DNA from: Paenibacillus silagei
GTDB taxonomy: Bacteria; Bacillota; Bacilli; Paenibacillales; Paenibacillaceae
Length of the DNA: 64,000 nucleotides
NCBI RefSeq assembly: GCF_017874735.1
Contig: NZ_JAGGLV010000003.1
Coordinates: 248,001-312,000 of the forward strand
Reading direction: 5' to 3'
In this document: piece by piece, positions 1 through 9,008 of the stretch
Position numbering within the stretch: the stretch's first letter is position 1
Layout: each line of letters opens with the position of its first letter
Made by a program: the position numbers and the translations under genes
The notes under the pieces: model-generated
The model's input: only the letters and a program-made list of their open reading frames with translations
Told to the model about the DNA's origin: nothing
The model's database searches: none

Positions 1-2
1 AC

Positions 3-524
3 AGAGACCGGGCAGTCTGCGCCGGGACCCTGAAGTTCACAGTACCTGAGCTGGAGGACCAGTTATATTTCGTCAGATTGTCCTTTATGAACCGTGAAGA
101 AGAACCGCAGCAGAATGTATATGTATTCTCTACCGCCAGGGAGCATCTGTACGCACCAGCGTTAGCGCTTACAGGCGGCAATCTTCAGGTGCGCCAGGAG
201 AATAGATGGCTGCCCGCTGTTACCGGAGAGCTGAGTCTGCAAGCCTGCTTCATGGTAGCTAATACAGGCAGTGAAGCGTTGCTGCATGTACATGCGGAAG
301 AGAAGGGAAACCGCTACTGGATGGAAGCAGACGAGCAGTTCCTGACCTTGTTCCCTGGTGAGGCAAGAATGGTGACGGTGACCTGCACGCCGAGACAGGC
401 GGGAGGATTCCTGGCCGGGAAGAATCACAGCATCTCCGGTGACCTGCCGGTTATACAGTTCAAATCGTTCCTGGCTGTCCAGGGCACAAGCAAACCGGAC
501 GGGGGGCAGGAGAATCGTGAATAG
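3..524 (+). CDS. C-terminal part of a glycoside hydrolase family 2 enzyme (5' end outside window)
   Basis: The reading frame is open from the first bases, so the gene starts upstream of the window; only about 173 C-terminal residues are present. They read as the beta-sandwich domains that close GH2 beta-mannosidase or exo-beta-glucosaminidase-type enzymes: a 'QNVYVFST' strand, then a NRYW...FLTLFPGE segment typical of the last Ig-like domain. The catalytic barrel is not visible, so the substrate cannot be stated. The stop codon overlaps by 8 bp the GTG start of the next gene, which suggests translational coupling in an operon with the hydrolase, the ABC permeases and downstream glycosidases. 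Family assignment is by recognition of the C-terminal fold only. Confidence 0.7.
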   Translation, partial: RDRAVCAGTLKFTVPELEDQLYFVRLSFMNREEEPQQNVYVFSTAREHLYAPALALTGGNLQVRQENRWLPAVTGELSLQACFMVANTGSEALLHVHAEEKGNRYWMEADEQFLTLFPGEARMVTVTCTPRQAGGFLAGKNHSISGDLPVIQFKSFLAVQGTSKPDGGQENRE

Positions 525-2619
525 ACCATTATGTTATGTTCCAGGGCCATTCGTACCGCTAAGCCGGTATGTTCAAGCGGGCGGGCATGAGCCCGTTACC
601 GTTCCGGTAAGCCGGGCAGTGGCGGACTATCTAAGACGGCATCGCTCCATTCTGAAGCTGGCCTGTCAGCGCAGCGGCGAGGTGACCTACCTTAATGCAC
701 GGTGGTCCACACTTTATGAAGATACCGTTGAAGCTGAAGCAGCAGCCTGGAACAGCAATACAGCGGAAGGCGTGTTCGTACTTGTCAGCCCGCTGCTTAC
801 CAATATGTTCCCGGTAGTATCGCACTGGGATAACGATTCAGCAGAGGGCGGAGGCAGGTTCCGCTATGGAGGAACAGACGGCATTGGAACGCTGCGCATG
901 GACGAAGCGGGCGAGCAGGTTATTTCCGAGCATGTAAGGCTCTATAACAGCGACACCGACAGCCCTTATGTATATAACACGGAAGATTATGAGCTGTTTG
1001 GTGAGGGTGAATTGGAGCGAACACTGAGAACTCCGCAATTCGAGCACTACATCGGGGACCGTTACAGTCTCTATGCCGTCGATGATCTGGTCGCCGTATC
1101 CTTGAGTGACCGTATGCTCAAGACCTTCGGATATCCTGTGGTCTTCATTAATGAATCCAGGGAAGAAGGGGCGCTGGTATATGATGCACCTGTGTTTCAG
1201 CTGATCAGCAACAGGCTGCTGGTTTCGGAGAACCGGTATAGCCTGGCTTCCTATATTCTCCCGCCTTATTGGAATCCGGCGAACGCCAAGAGGTATCCGC
1301 TGCTGTTCAATGGTTATTACGACGCTAATGAGAACACCTTCAGTACCGTGGGACCTTCATTTCTGGAGATCATAGGCAAGACGCTGGCCGGCACGGGACA
1401 AGGCGTGGTTGGCATTCTCTGGAACGGCGGAGGCTACATCGGAAGCCGCTCCCTGCAAGGCTCAATCTATGGAGGGATCGGGGCGGCAATTGCCAGCGCC
1501 CAGGACCGCTATGGCGGTGATGCAGACCAGGTAGTGGCTGTGGGAGGTTCCCGCGGCGGATTGACTGCGCTGCTGGCCGGAGGCAACCCGCACCGGCTGC
1601 CTTACCGGGTACGTTACACACTGTGCTATGCACCGCCGCTCATCCTTAACGGACTTATCCGAGAGTATGCGGAAGGCGCCTGTCCGCTGATCTGGCATGT
1701 AGCAGAGGTGGACACCGGTTACCGTGATATTTGGAAGCAAAATTGGCGGCATCCGGTGACAGGAAGTACCGCAATTGAGACTCTTCTGTGGACACTTACA
1801 GGTGAAAGTGACTCCGGCCTTCTGAAGGAAACTGCCGGACTCGAATCCGGGTTCTTCCTGCAAGGGCTGAAGTCGAGCGGTACGAAGCTGCTGATCAATC
1901 ACGGTACACATGATGCCTTCACTCTCAGCCGGTTCAGCTTTGCTTTTGCCGCATTGGTCCGAAGCTATGGCATTCCGCTGCGTCATGAGATTGGCTACCG
2001 CTTCGGCCATAACAACTGTACGGATCTCTACGAGCAGGCGGCCCTATGCCTGAAGGCTCTGCTGCAGGATCAGGAGCTTGACTTCACCGGGACGGTTCAT
2101 TACCGCAGACGCAGTCCGGCTGCAGGAGAATGGGAACAGGCTGAACGGTTTATCCCGGCCCGTCAGCCGGTTTTTCTGGAGGCGCCTAAGTTAGTAACCG
2201 CAGGCAGTCCGGTAGCTTGGACACTGTATGGAGAGCAAGGCATGGAATACCGGCTGGAGCTGGAGAGCCTGGACCAGCAGGCATGGGAACAGAACAAGCA
2301 GGTGATCCGTAACAAGCGCATCACGCTTGCGGCCGGGAAATTGCCGGACAAGCGGCATCCCCTTGAAGTCTGCTCATGGCAGGAGGGGATAAGCCCATCC
2401 ACTGACGCGTTAAGTGCAGGTTATTATCTGTACGGACTGTCATACAGGCTGAGGGGCGAACTGAACTGGACCGAGGTCTCGCCTTCCCGGGTGCCACAGC
2501 CTGGTGTAGAGCCGCAGTCAGTTCTCCGCATTCTGGAGGAGCAGCCCAATCCCGCAAGCGAGGCCTTCCGCGCGGAAGCGGCTGTGCTGTGCATCAGCTC
2601 CGGGCTGTCTGAAGCCTGA
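517..2619 (+). CDS. serine alpha/beta hydrolase, prolyl-oligopeptidase (S9)-like
   Basis: A 700-residue protein. The start chosen is GTG at 517, four bases after an AGGAG ribosome site; the open frame reaches back to 439 but that part lies in the previous gene. A nucleophile elbow GGSRGG puts the catalytic serine at residue 345; Asp466 (NHGTHDAF) and His498 (FGHNNC) complete a plausible triad, and a 'LLFNGYYD' strand and 'WNGGGYIGS' loop precede it as in S9/esterase folds. No signal peptide is seen, so it probably acts in the cytoplasm. In a glycan-utilisation operon such enzymes are often deacylases of imported oligosaccharides or peptidase-like hydrolases; which applies here cannot be told from sequence. 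The C-terminal 180 residues look like an extra beta-rich domain. Confidence 0.7.
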   Translation: MNRPLCYVPGPFVPLSRYVQAGGHEPVTVPVSRAVADYLRRHRSILKLACQRSGEVTYLNARWSTLYEDTVEAEAAAWNSNTAEGVFVLVSPLLTNMFPVVSHWDNDSAEGGGRFRYGGTDGIGTLRMDEAGEQVISEHVRLYNSDTDSPYVYNTEDYELFGEGELERTLRTPQFEHYIGDRYSLYAVDDLVAVSLSDRMLKTFGYPVVFINESREEGALVYDAPVFQLISNRLLVSENRYSLASYILPPYWNPANAKRYPLLFNGYYDANENTFSTVGPSFLEIIGKTLAGTGQGVVGILWNGGGYIGSRSLQGSIYGGIGAAIASAQDRYGGDADQVVAVGGSRGGLTALLAGGNPHRLPYRVRYTLCYAPPLILNGLIREYAEGACPLIWHVAEVDTGYRDIWKQNWRHPVTGSTAIETLLWTLTGESDSGLLKETAGLESGFFLQGLKSSGTKLLINHGTHDAFTLSRFSFAFAALVRSYGIPLRHEIGYRFGHNNCTDLYEQAALCLKALLQDQELDFTGTVHYRRRSPAAGEWEQAERFIPARQPVFLEAPKLVTAGSPVAWTLYGEQGMEYRLELESLDQQAWEQNKQVIRNKRITLAAGKLPDKRHPLEVCSWQEGISPSTDALSAGYYLYGLSYRLRGELNWTEVSPSRVPQPGVEPQSVLRILEEQPNPASEAFRAEAAVLCISSGLSEA

Positions 2620-2644
2620 GCAGGCAGCTTAACCGGTACAGAAG

Positions 2645-2659
2645 GTATACCAACTATAC
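2645..2659. promoter_or_regulatory. possible operator palindrome before the ABC permeases
   Basis: GTATACCAACTATAC is an inverted repeat (GTATA-N5-TATAC) in the 91-bp gap before the first permease gene. Such sites resemble GntR/HutC-family operators, but no GntR gene is in the window. Weak evidence: one site only. Confidence 0.2.
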
Positions 2660-2710
2660 AACGCCTGACCGGAGTGAATTACGGTTCCGGGAGGAAGGAA
2701 GGACAGGAGC

Positions 2711-3643
2711 ATGATTGGAAGAATCAATGAAGCAAAGCCTTTTATCGCAAAGAAAAAGAACGGGAATCCTCTGCGGCGACTGCTCAGAGATTGGTCCTCC
2801 TGGATATTAATAGTGCCAACGGTGTTAGTCTTTTTCTTTTTTTCCTGGCAACCGCTCGTCAAGGGGATTGTGCTCTCTTTCTTCAACACCGAGGGTTATA
2901 ATGCTGTAAGCTTTGCCGGATTACAGAACTACAAGGATGTCATTCAGAATTCGGCATTTCAGCAGACACTGGTCAATTCATTTATGTATGTGATCTGGTC
3001 GCTGCTGATCGGCTTTGCCGTCCCGATTGTAGTCGCTGTTGTAATTAATGAACTCAGACACGGGAAGTCCTTTTTCCGCTTCTCCGTCTTTTTTCCCAGT
3101 ATGGTTCCCGGTATTGCGGCTTCCATGTTATGGATGTTCCTGTTTGAGCCCGGGCAGGGCGGTTTGCTGAACAGTATGCTGAGTGCATTGGGATTCCCGG
3201 TACAGCAATGGCTTCAGGACCCGAAGATGACCATAATGCTGATCATATTCACGATCACCTGGCGGAATTTCGGAGGGACGGTGCTGCTCTATCTGGCAAG
3301 CCTTCAGAGTATCAATCATGATCTGTATGAAGCAGCTTCGATCGACGGTGCCAATGTATGGCGGCGCTTCAGAAGCATTACCCTTCCGCAAATTTCCAGC
3401 ATGATCGGACTGATGATGATTCTGCAGATCAGCGGGGTATTTCAGATCTTCAACGAACCGCTGGTCATGACCGAGGGCGGACCGAATAATGCTTCCATGA
3501 CGCTGATGCTGCAAAGCTATTATTATGCATTCCGCAGTTTCGAGGCAGGCCATTCCATGGCGCTGGGGGTTATTACTTTTCTTGTCCTGATGGTGCTTAC
3601 CGTTATTTATTTCAGGCTGGATAAGAAATTGAACAGGGAGTAG
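2711..3643 (+). CDS. sugar ABC transporter permease (CUT1, MalF/LplB-like)
   Basis: A 310-residue membrane protein with a basic cytoplasmic N-terminus and six predicted membrane segments, the first at about residues 33-53 (ILIVPTVLVFFFF). The cytoplasmic EAA loop EAASIDGANVWRRF, which docks on the ATPase, is intact. It pairs with the permease 5 bp downstream and the lipoprotein at 4673 to form an oligosaccharide importer of the carbohydrate-uptake-1 family. No ATPase is encoded here, as is usual for this family in Firmicutes, where a shared MsmX-type ATPase serves many importers. The ribosome site GGGAGGAAGGAAGG lies upstream. Confidence 0.92.
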   Translation: MIGRINEAKPFIAKKKNGNPLRRLLRDWSSWILIVPTVLVFFFFSWQPLVKGIVLSFFNTEGYNAVSFAGLQNYKDVIQNSAFQQTLVNSFMYVIWSLLIGFAVPIVVAVVINELRHGKSFFRFSVFFPSMVPGIAASMLWMFLFEPGQGGLLNSMLSALGFPVQQWLQDPKMTIMLIIFTITWRNFGGTVLLYLASLQSINHDLYEAASIDGANVWRRFRSITLPQISSMIGLMMILQISGVFQIFNEPLVMTEGGPNNASMTLMLQSYYYAFRSFEAGHSMALGVITFLVLMVLTVIYFRLDKKLNRE

Positions 3644-3648
3644 AAGCC

Positions 3649-4533
3649 ATGAAAACCAATGAAGCTTACGGCATTATCGGCAATATTGAATACAGATCAC
3701 CCTGGGTGCGCCTGTTGTACTGGAGCTTGTTCCTTCTGATGATTGCGCTCGCCGCCGTCTGTATCCTGCCTCCAGTCTGGATCATGGTCTCAAGCCTTAA
3801 GGACATTAAGGAGTTCTATGCGATTCCGCCTACCTTAATTCCCCGTACTTTTAATCTCAGCAAGCTGTGGGAGACCTGGCAGGAGTTCAATTTCCTCAGT
3901 TACTATCTGAATACAGCTTACCTGGCTGCCGGTTCTGTACTGTTCTGCCTCACCTTTAACGGGCTGGCCGGATATTTCTTCTCCAAGCTGAAGCCGCGTG
4001 GGAGCGCGCTGCTGTTCGTGCTGATTGTATGGACGATGATGGTTCCGAATACGGTGGGCATGGTGCCGCTGTTCAAGAACCTGATTGATTTCCCGCTGCT
4101 GCATGTGAATCTGACCAATACCTTCTGGCCGATGTGGTTCATGGCTGCCGTGAATCCGGTGGTGATACTGATCTTCAAGAACTTCTTCGACTCCATTCCC
4201 CAGGCACTGCTGGAAGCGGCCAAGATCGACGGGGCGAGCACTATCGGCATCTTCATCCGGGTGATTCTTCCGCTCAGCGGCCCGGTTATGGCCACGATTA
4301 CGATTCTTACGATGAATAGTGTATGGCAGGATTTCTTCTGGCCTTTCATGGTATTGAAGGATAAATCGACCTGGTCGGTCATTGTGGCTATCTATAATTT
4401 AAAAGCGACATTACCGCAGGACATTCAGTTTATTGCCCTGACATTTGCTATCCTGCCGCCGATTGTGCTGTTTATTTTTTTCCAAAGGTACATCATGAAC
4501 GGGCAAGCCTTCGGCGGGAGCATTAAAGGGTAA
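3649..4533 (+). CDS. sugar ABC transporter permease (CUT1, MalG/LplC-like)
   Basis: A 294-residue inner-membrane component, second half of the permease pair. Six membrane segments are visible, the first near residues 25-45 (LFLLMIALAAVCILPPVWIM), with the periplasmic-side 'VSSLKDIKEFYAIPPTL' loop that is typical of this family and the EAA motif EAAKIDGASTIGIFI for ATPase docking. It starts 5 bp after the first permease stop and is surely co-transcribed. Together with 2711-3643 and the binding protein at 4673 it should import an oligosaccharide released by the surrounding glycosidases. Confidence 0.92.
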   Translation: MKTNEAYGIIGNIEYRSPWVRLLYWSLFLLMIALAAVCILPPVWIMVSSLKDIKEFYAIPPTLIPRTFNLSKLWETWQEFNFLSYYLNTAYLAAGSVLFCLTFNGLAGYFFSKLKPRGSALLFVLIVWTMMVPNTVGMVPLFKNLIDFPLLHVNLTNTFWPMWFMAAVNPVVILIFKNFFDSIPQALLEAAKIDGASTIGIFIRVILPLSGPVMATITILTMNSVWQDFFWPFMVLKDKSTWSVIVAIYNLKATLPQDIQFIALTFAILPPIVLFIFFQRYIMNGQAFGGSIKG

Positions 4534-4546
4534 TGTCACCCGATCA

Positions 4547-4561
4547 CAAACCATTTCACAG
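4547..4561 (+). promoter_or_regulatory. shared regulon box 1 (CAAACCATTTCACAG)
   Basis: The box CAAACC-R-TTTC-R-Y-AG occurs three times in this locus: here, at 14945 and at 19591. In each case a -10-like hexamer begins 48 or 49 bp downstream (TAAGAT at 4596 here) and no good -35 hexamer exists, which is what an activator-dependent promoter looks like. The nearby YesN-type regulator at 13604 is the obvious candidate binder; that link is inference. Confidence 0.6.
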
Positions 4562-4613
4562 TTTTGCCCCGTAGGGCGCTCTAAAGGACGCATGGTAAGA
4601 TGATCTCAGCATT

Positions 4614-4633
4614 AAAGAAAGCGCTTTACAAAA
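4614..4633. promoter_or_regulatory. cre-like catabolite-repression site before the binding-protein gene
   Basis: AAAGAAAGCGCTTTACAAAA contains the AAAGCGCTTT core of CcpA cre sites and lies just downstream of the predicted -10 of the 4673 promoter, where CcpA binding would block transcription. The outer bases do not fit the full consensus, so another LacI-family regulator is possible. Confidence 0.5.
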
Positions 4634-4672
4634 TGCGGAATTGCTATAAGAATAATTATAGGGGGAATTACA

Positions 4673-6100
4673 TTGAGAATGGCACACCACAAGAAACTAA
4701 CCGCAACCCTGGCGCTCACCCTGCTTACGGCCGCCGGACTGGCCGGCTGCGGCGGCTCCAATGAAGGACAAACAGGCGGGAGCGGAAATGCAGCAGCCGG
4801 CAAACAGGTAACGATTAAGGTCAGCAACTGGCCGAAGCCGAATGAGGAAGCCAAGATCGCCCAGTATGAACAGCTCATGGCGAAGATGAAAACCAATTAT
4901 CCGAACATTACGGTGGACAAGGATGAATGGGGCTATGACGTCAGCTCGTTCCTGCCCAAAGCGGCGAGCGGCCAGCTCCCAACGGTATACGAGACCTTTT
5001 TCACCGAAACCAGCAAAATCATTAAAGCTAATTACGCAGCGGATATCACAGACACGATGAAGAAGTATGGATATGACAAGGCCATTAACCCGGATCTTCT
5101 GAAAATGGTGACCAAGGACGGCAAGTATTACGGGATTCCGAAGGACGGTTATGTCATCGGCATGCTCTATAATGTGAATCTCTTCAAGGAAGCGGGCCTT
5201 CTGGATGACAAGGGGATTCCGAAGTTCCCCAAGACGTATGAGGAGCTGGCGGAAACGGCGCAGATCATCAAGCAAAAGACCGGCAAAGCCGGAATGTTCC
5301 TGCCGACGAAGAGCGGCCAGGGCGGCTGGATGTTCATGAACATTGCCTGGGCTTACGGTGCGGAATTCGAGAAGCAGGTTGACGGCAAATGGCAGGCGGT
5401 ATTCAATTCTCCTGAGGCTGCTGCGGCGCTGCAATATGTGAAGGATTTGAAATGGAAATACAATGTGCTGCCCGATAACAATCTGGTGGATGTCACCAAT
5501 GACATGTTCCGTATGCTCGGAACCGATCAGGTTGCGATGAGCTTCGGCACCAACGACTGGCCTCCGGTTATCCAGCAGCAGACCAAGATGTCCAAGGACA
5601 ATATTGCCATGTCAGCACTTCCTGTAGGTCCGATCGGAGAACCTGTTACCCTGCTGGGGGGCGGCCTGTATATGTTCTCGCCGAATGTAACCCCGGAGCA
5701 GATTGATGCCGGCTTCAAATGGCTGAAGACCTATGGATTCACACCCGAATCCTCAGAGGAGGCTCTGACCGGCTGGGATATCGAGAAGAAGACACTCAGC
5801 GATCAGGGGCTGATCATCGGCCCTTACGGGCTGCGGATCTGGACCGATGAGAAGCGTATTGGGGAGGAACAGAAAATTCTCGACAAATACAACAACGTGA
5901 ATCTGGACATGTTCCGTGATTATATGGACAACGGCAGTAAGGGGATGCGGGCGGAGGAGCCCATCAATGCCCAGGAATTGTATCAGAAGCTGGATGTCGT
6001 GCTGCAATCCGTGCTAACCGACAAGAATGCAGATCCGCAGAAGATCCTGGATAAGGCGGCGGAAGAATTCCAGCGGGATTATCTCGATAAAGTCAAATAA
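4673..6100 (+). CDS. extracellular solute-binding lipoprotein of a sugar ABC importer
   Basis: A 475-residue protein of solute-binding family 1. The start is TTG at 4673, seven bases after an AGGGGG ribosome site; the in-frame ATG at 4679 is farther than usual. A basic n-region and hydrophobic h-region end in the lipobox LAGC, so Cys26 should be lipidated and the protein tethered outside the membrane. The mature part begins with 'VTIKVSNWPKPNEEAKIAQY', the usual first strand of this fold. Unlike the common order, it follows its two permeases and has its own promoter region carrying box 1 and a cre-like site, so it can be expressed at a higher level than the permeases. Confidence 0.93.
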   Translation: MRMAHHKKLTATLALTLLTAAGLAGCGGSNEGQTGGSGNAAAGKQVTIKVSNWPKPNEEAKIAQYEQLMAKMKTNYPNITVDKDEWGYDVSSFLPKAASGQLPTVYETFFTETSKIIKANYAADITDTMKKYGYDKAINPDLLKMVTKDGKYYGIPKDGYVIGMLYNVNLFKEAGLLDDKGIPKFPKTYEELAETAQIIKQKTGKAGMFLPTKSGQGGWMFMNIAWAYGAEFEKQVDGKWQAVFNSPEAAAALQYVKDLKWKYNVLPDNNLVDVTNDMFRMLGTDQVAMSFGTNDWPPVIQQQTKMSKDNIAMSALPVGPIGEPVTLLGGGLYMFSPNVTPEQIDAGFKWLKTYGFTPESSEEALTGWDIEKKTLSDQGLIIGPYGLRIWTDEKRIGEEQKILDKYNNVNLDMFRDYMDNGSKGMRAEEPINAQELYQKLDVVLQSVLTDKNADPQKILDKAAEEFQRDYLDKVK

Positions 6101-6176
6101 AATGCAGTCAAACACCGCCGTCCTTCTGAAGGGCGGCGATGCCGTTTATATGAAGGTGAAGGGAGATGCGGATAAC

Positions 6177-8636
6177 ATGGCGGCAAAAGAATGGGGAGAC
6201 TGGAGCGCCCGCTGGATCTGGCTGCAGGAAGAGCAAGGCAATGCGGACAAGGATGCGCGGCATGAGCGGGTATATTTCCGCAGAGTGTTTGAGCTGCCAG
6301 CCGGTACAGGCAAGGCGTACAGTTTGAATATGGCGATTACCGGAGACAGCCGCTACAGGCTGTTCGTCAATGGGCAGCGCCAATGGGCGGGGCCTTGCAA
6401 GGGGCATGAACATGTACAATATTATGAGGAATTCAGCCTGGAGGGCATCCTGCAGCCGGGGATCAATGTAATTGCTGTTACAGTGGTTCATTATGCCGGG
6501 ACCGCTCCCTTTGAAATGGGGGAAGACGGTCCTTTATCTGTATGGCGTTCAGAGCAAGGCGGTCTGCTTGTAGAAGCTGAGATTACAGCGGACGGGCAGC
6601 TTGTGCAGGAACTGCGTACGGATACTTCCTGGAAAGGTATCCGGGATCTCAGCTACCGGCTCCGCCCGTTCCCGATGATGCGCTGGATGGGCGGATTGGA
6701 AGAGGCCGCCGGGGACACGGTACTCCGGGACTGGACGCTGCCGGAATATGATGACAGTGCCTGGAGTGCTGCCCGGATAGTACAGCCGGTAAGGGATGAC
6801 TATGGTCAACTGACCCCCTGGCAGCTGGCCCGGCGTCCGGTTCCGCTGTTGTATGAGCAGGAACAATGCTTCCGGAAGCTGATGCGCAGCAGCTGCGGGG
6901 AGGGAGAGGCCCTCTTCACGGCCGGGCATCGTCTGGAGCTGCGCGATGGAGCCAGCAGCACTGCCCCTTCTATTGAAGGGCCTCCTGCTGAAGGTGTACT
7001 TGTCCAGGCGGGACAGCAGCTCTGGCTGGAGCTGGATGCAGGCGAGCTGACCACAGGTTATCTGCAGCTTAAGCTCCAGGGCGGAGGAGGCAGTCTCATT
7101 ACACTCCAATACGCCGAATGCTATGAAGAAGAGACAGGGGATGAGGAAGTCCGCCGCAAAGCCGTCCGCGATGAGATGAGGGAGCAGGTATTGCGGGGCG
7201 GTTACGACAGCTACCGGCCAGCCGGTTACGGCACAGAAGACCAGCCCGAAGTTTATGAGCCGTTCTGGTTCCGTACCTTCCGTTATATGCGGCTGGAGGT
7301 TCATGCCGGAACCGAACCGCTGAGGATAACCGGAATCAGCTACAGGGAGACCGGTTACCCGCTCCAGCTGCAAGGGAGCTTTCACTGCTCGGATGAACGG
7401 TATAACCGTCTCTGGGAGCTGAGTGTACGGACGCTCAGCCGCTGTATGCACGAGACCTATGAGGACACTCCCTATTATGAACAGCTGCAATACACAATGG
7501 ATACCAGGCTGATGATGGAATTTACGTACCTGCTGTCAGGAGACGACAGGCTGGCCCGCAGGGCCATGGAGGACTACAGAGCTTCGCAGCTGCCAAGCGG
7601 GATGCTGCAAAGCCGCTATCCCTCAGTGCTGCCGCAGGTCATTCCATCCTTCTCCCTGTACTGGATCGGAATGATTCATGACCACTACAGGGTCTTCAGG
7701 GATCTGACGCTGGTGAAGCATTACCGGACGGCCATGCTGTCCGTGCTGGACTGGTTCGATCAGCGCTTGACGCCGCAAGGACTGGTTGACCGGACTCCGC
7801 GCCAGTACTGGAATTATTACGACTGGGTACAAGAATGGCCGCTTGGCGCTCCGGATTGCACGAATGAGGCACCTGCCACTCTGATGAGTCTAATGTATGC
7901 CTTTACGCTGGGGCAAGCGGCCGAGCTGCTGGAAGCGAGCGGTTGGACACAGATTGCCGCAGAACTGCGCCAGCGCAAGGCCGCAGTTAACGCTGCGGTA
8001 TTGGATAACTGCCGCCAAGCGGACAGTCCGCTCTTCCGCGACAGCCCGGAGGCAGGACCAGAGGTACAGCTCAGCCAGCACACGCAGGTCTGGGCAGTGC
8101 TTGCCGGTACTGTGTCTGCTGCGGAGGGAGAGGCTCTGCTGCAAACGGTATTGACCGATACGTCAATGGCTAAGCTCTCGCTGCCAATGAGCTATTATCT
8201 GTTCCGCGCACTGGAGCTTAGCGGAATGTATGACCGGTCTTTCGGGCTATGGGCACGCTGGATGAAGCAGCTGGCGCTGGGTCTGACCACACTTCCCGAG
8301 ATCGACTCTGCGGACACCAGAAGCGACTGTCATGCCTGGAGCGCACTGCCGATTACTGAATTCACCAGAGGGATATTGGGGGTCCGGCAGGACATAGATG
8401 GCATTATTTTGCAGCCTCATTGCGGAGAGCTACAATACGCCAGCGGAGCCGTAAGCACAGAACAGGGCCTTATCACCGTGAGCTGGGAGATCACTACAGA
8501 GGCGGAGATCGAAGTGTTCCACATGGAAGCCGTCTGGACACCCGGCTCAGCCATTACTGTTATTCTTCCGAATGGAGAGGTTCAGAAGAGTGACATCGGC
8601 CGGATAGAGATCGACATTAGGGGCTTTAACTGCTAG
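6177..8636 (+). CDS. alpha-L-rhamnosidase-like glycoside hydrolase (GH78)
   Basis: About 819 residues. The frame is open from 6027 but overlaps the preceding gene; ATG 6177 is preferred (AAGGGAG 12 bases upstream), with ATG 6150 as an alternative. N-terminal beta-sandwich domains (ARWIWLQEE, then a YRLFVNGQ binding-domain strand) lead to an alpha/alpha-barrel containing the GH78 signatures DTPYYEQLQYTMDTRL and SDCHAWSALP, and the protein ends in a short C-terminal beta domain. There is no signal peptide, so it should act in the cytoplasm on imported oligosaccharides and release L-rhamnose or a related residue. It follows the binding protein by 76 bp. Not every member with the DTPYYEQ variant has been shown to be a rhamnosidase. 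Confidence 0.82.
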   Translation: MAAKEWGDWSARWIWLQEEQGNADKDARHERVYFRRVFELPAGTGKAYSLNMAITGDSRYRLFVNGQRQWAGPCKGHEHVQYYEEFSLEGILQPGINVIAVTVVHYAGTAPFEMGEDGPLSVWRSEQGGLLVEAEITADGQLVQELRTDTSWKGIRDLSYRLRPFPMMRWMGGLEEAAGDTVLRDWTLPEYDDSAWSAARIVQPVRDDYGQLTPWQLARRPVPLLYEQEQCFRKLMRSSCGEGEALFTAGHRLELRDGASSTAPSIEGPPAEGVLVQAGQQLWLELDAGELTTGYLQLKLQGGGGSLITLQYAECYEEETGDEEVRRKAVRDEMREQVLRGGYDSYRPAGYGTEDQPEVYEPFWFRTFRYMRLEVHAGTEPLRITGISYRETGYPLQLQGSFHCSDERYNRLWELSVRTLSRCMHETYEDTPYYEQLQYTMDTRLMMEFTYLLSGDDRLARRAMEDYRASQLPSGMLQSRYPSVLPQVIPSFSLYWIGMIHDHYRVFRDLTLVKHYRTAMLSVLDWFDQRLTPQGLVDRTPRQYWNYYDWVQEWPLGAPDCTNEAPATLMSLMYAFTLGQAAELLEASGWTQIAAELRQRKAAVNAAVLDNCRQADSPLFRDSPEAGPEVQLSQHTQVWAVLAGTVSAAEGEALLQTVLTDTSMAKLSLPMSYYLFRALELSGMYDRSFGLWARWMKQLALGLTTLPEIDSADTRSDCHAWSALPITEFTRGILGVRQDIDGIILQPHCGELQYASGAVSTEQGLITVSWEITTEAEIEVFHMEAVWTPGSAITVILPNGEVQKSDIGRIEIDIRGFNC

Positions 8637-8698
8637 TATAGCATCAGACTTTATACGGTAAATTGAATCAGTAAGCTCGAACCACCTACTATTATGTT

Positions 8699-8860
8699 CG
8701 GTTTTTCGATTACATTTGGCTTACGTGGCGCTCCCAGTCCAATTGTGATCGGTTTTTCGATTACATTTGGCCTACGTGGCGCTCCCAGTCCAATTGTGAT
8801 CGGTTTTCCGATTACATTTGGCCTACGCAGCGCTCCCAGTCCAATTGTGATCGGTTTTTC
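8699..8860. repeat. 51-bp tandem repeat, three copies plus a partial fourth
   Basis: Units begin at 8699, 8750 and 8801, with a broken copy at 8852; the period is exactly 51 bp. Across each unit junction lies the imperfect palindrome CCAATTGTGATCG-N6-CGATTACATTTGG. The frame stays open because 51 is a multiple of three, giving a 17-residue repeat, but there is no ribosome site and no known domain, so a coding role is unlikely. A related stretch (ACGATTTTTCGCATACATCTGG) sits at 8881. Confidence 0.9.
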
Positions 8861-9008
8861 TTTGCTCCAGCATAATGAGCACGATTTTTCGCATACATCT
8901 GGCTCAATGACTTCACTCTTATAGTCCTTCAGGCCTCATCGCGCCCACTCCACCTTTTTAAATCTGACTCTGCATTAGTATATGGTCAGATTTAAACTAG
9001 TGGCAGGC

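Noticed and set aside
8694-8924. 76-residue frame through the 51-bp tandem repeat
   Set aside because: No ribosome site, no known domain; the frame stays open only because the repeat length is a multiple of three.
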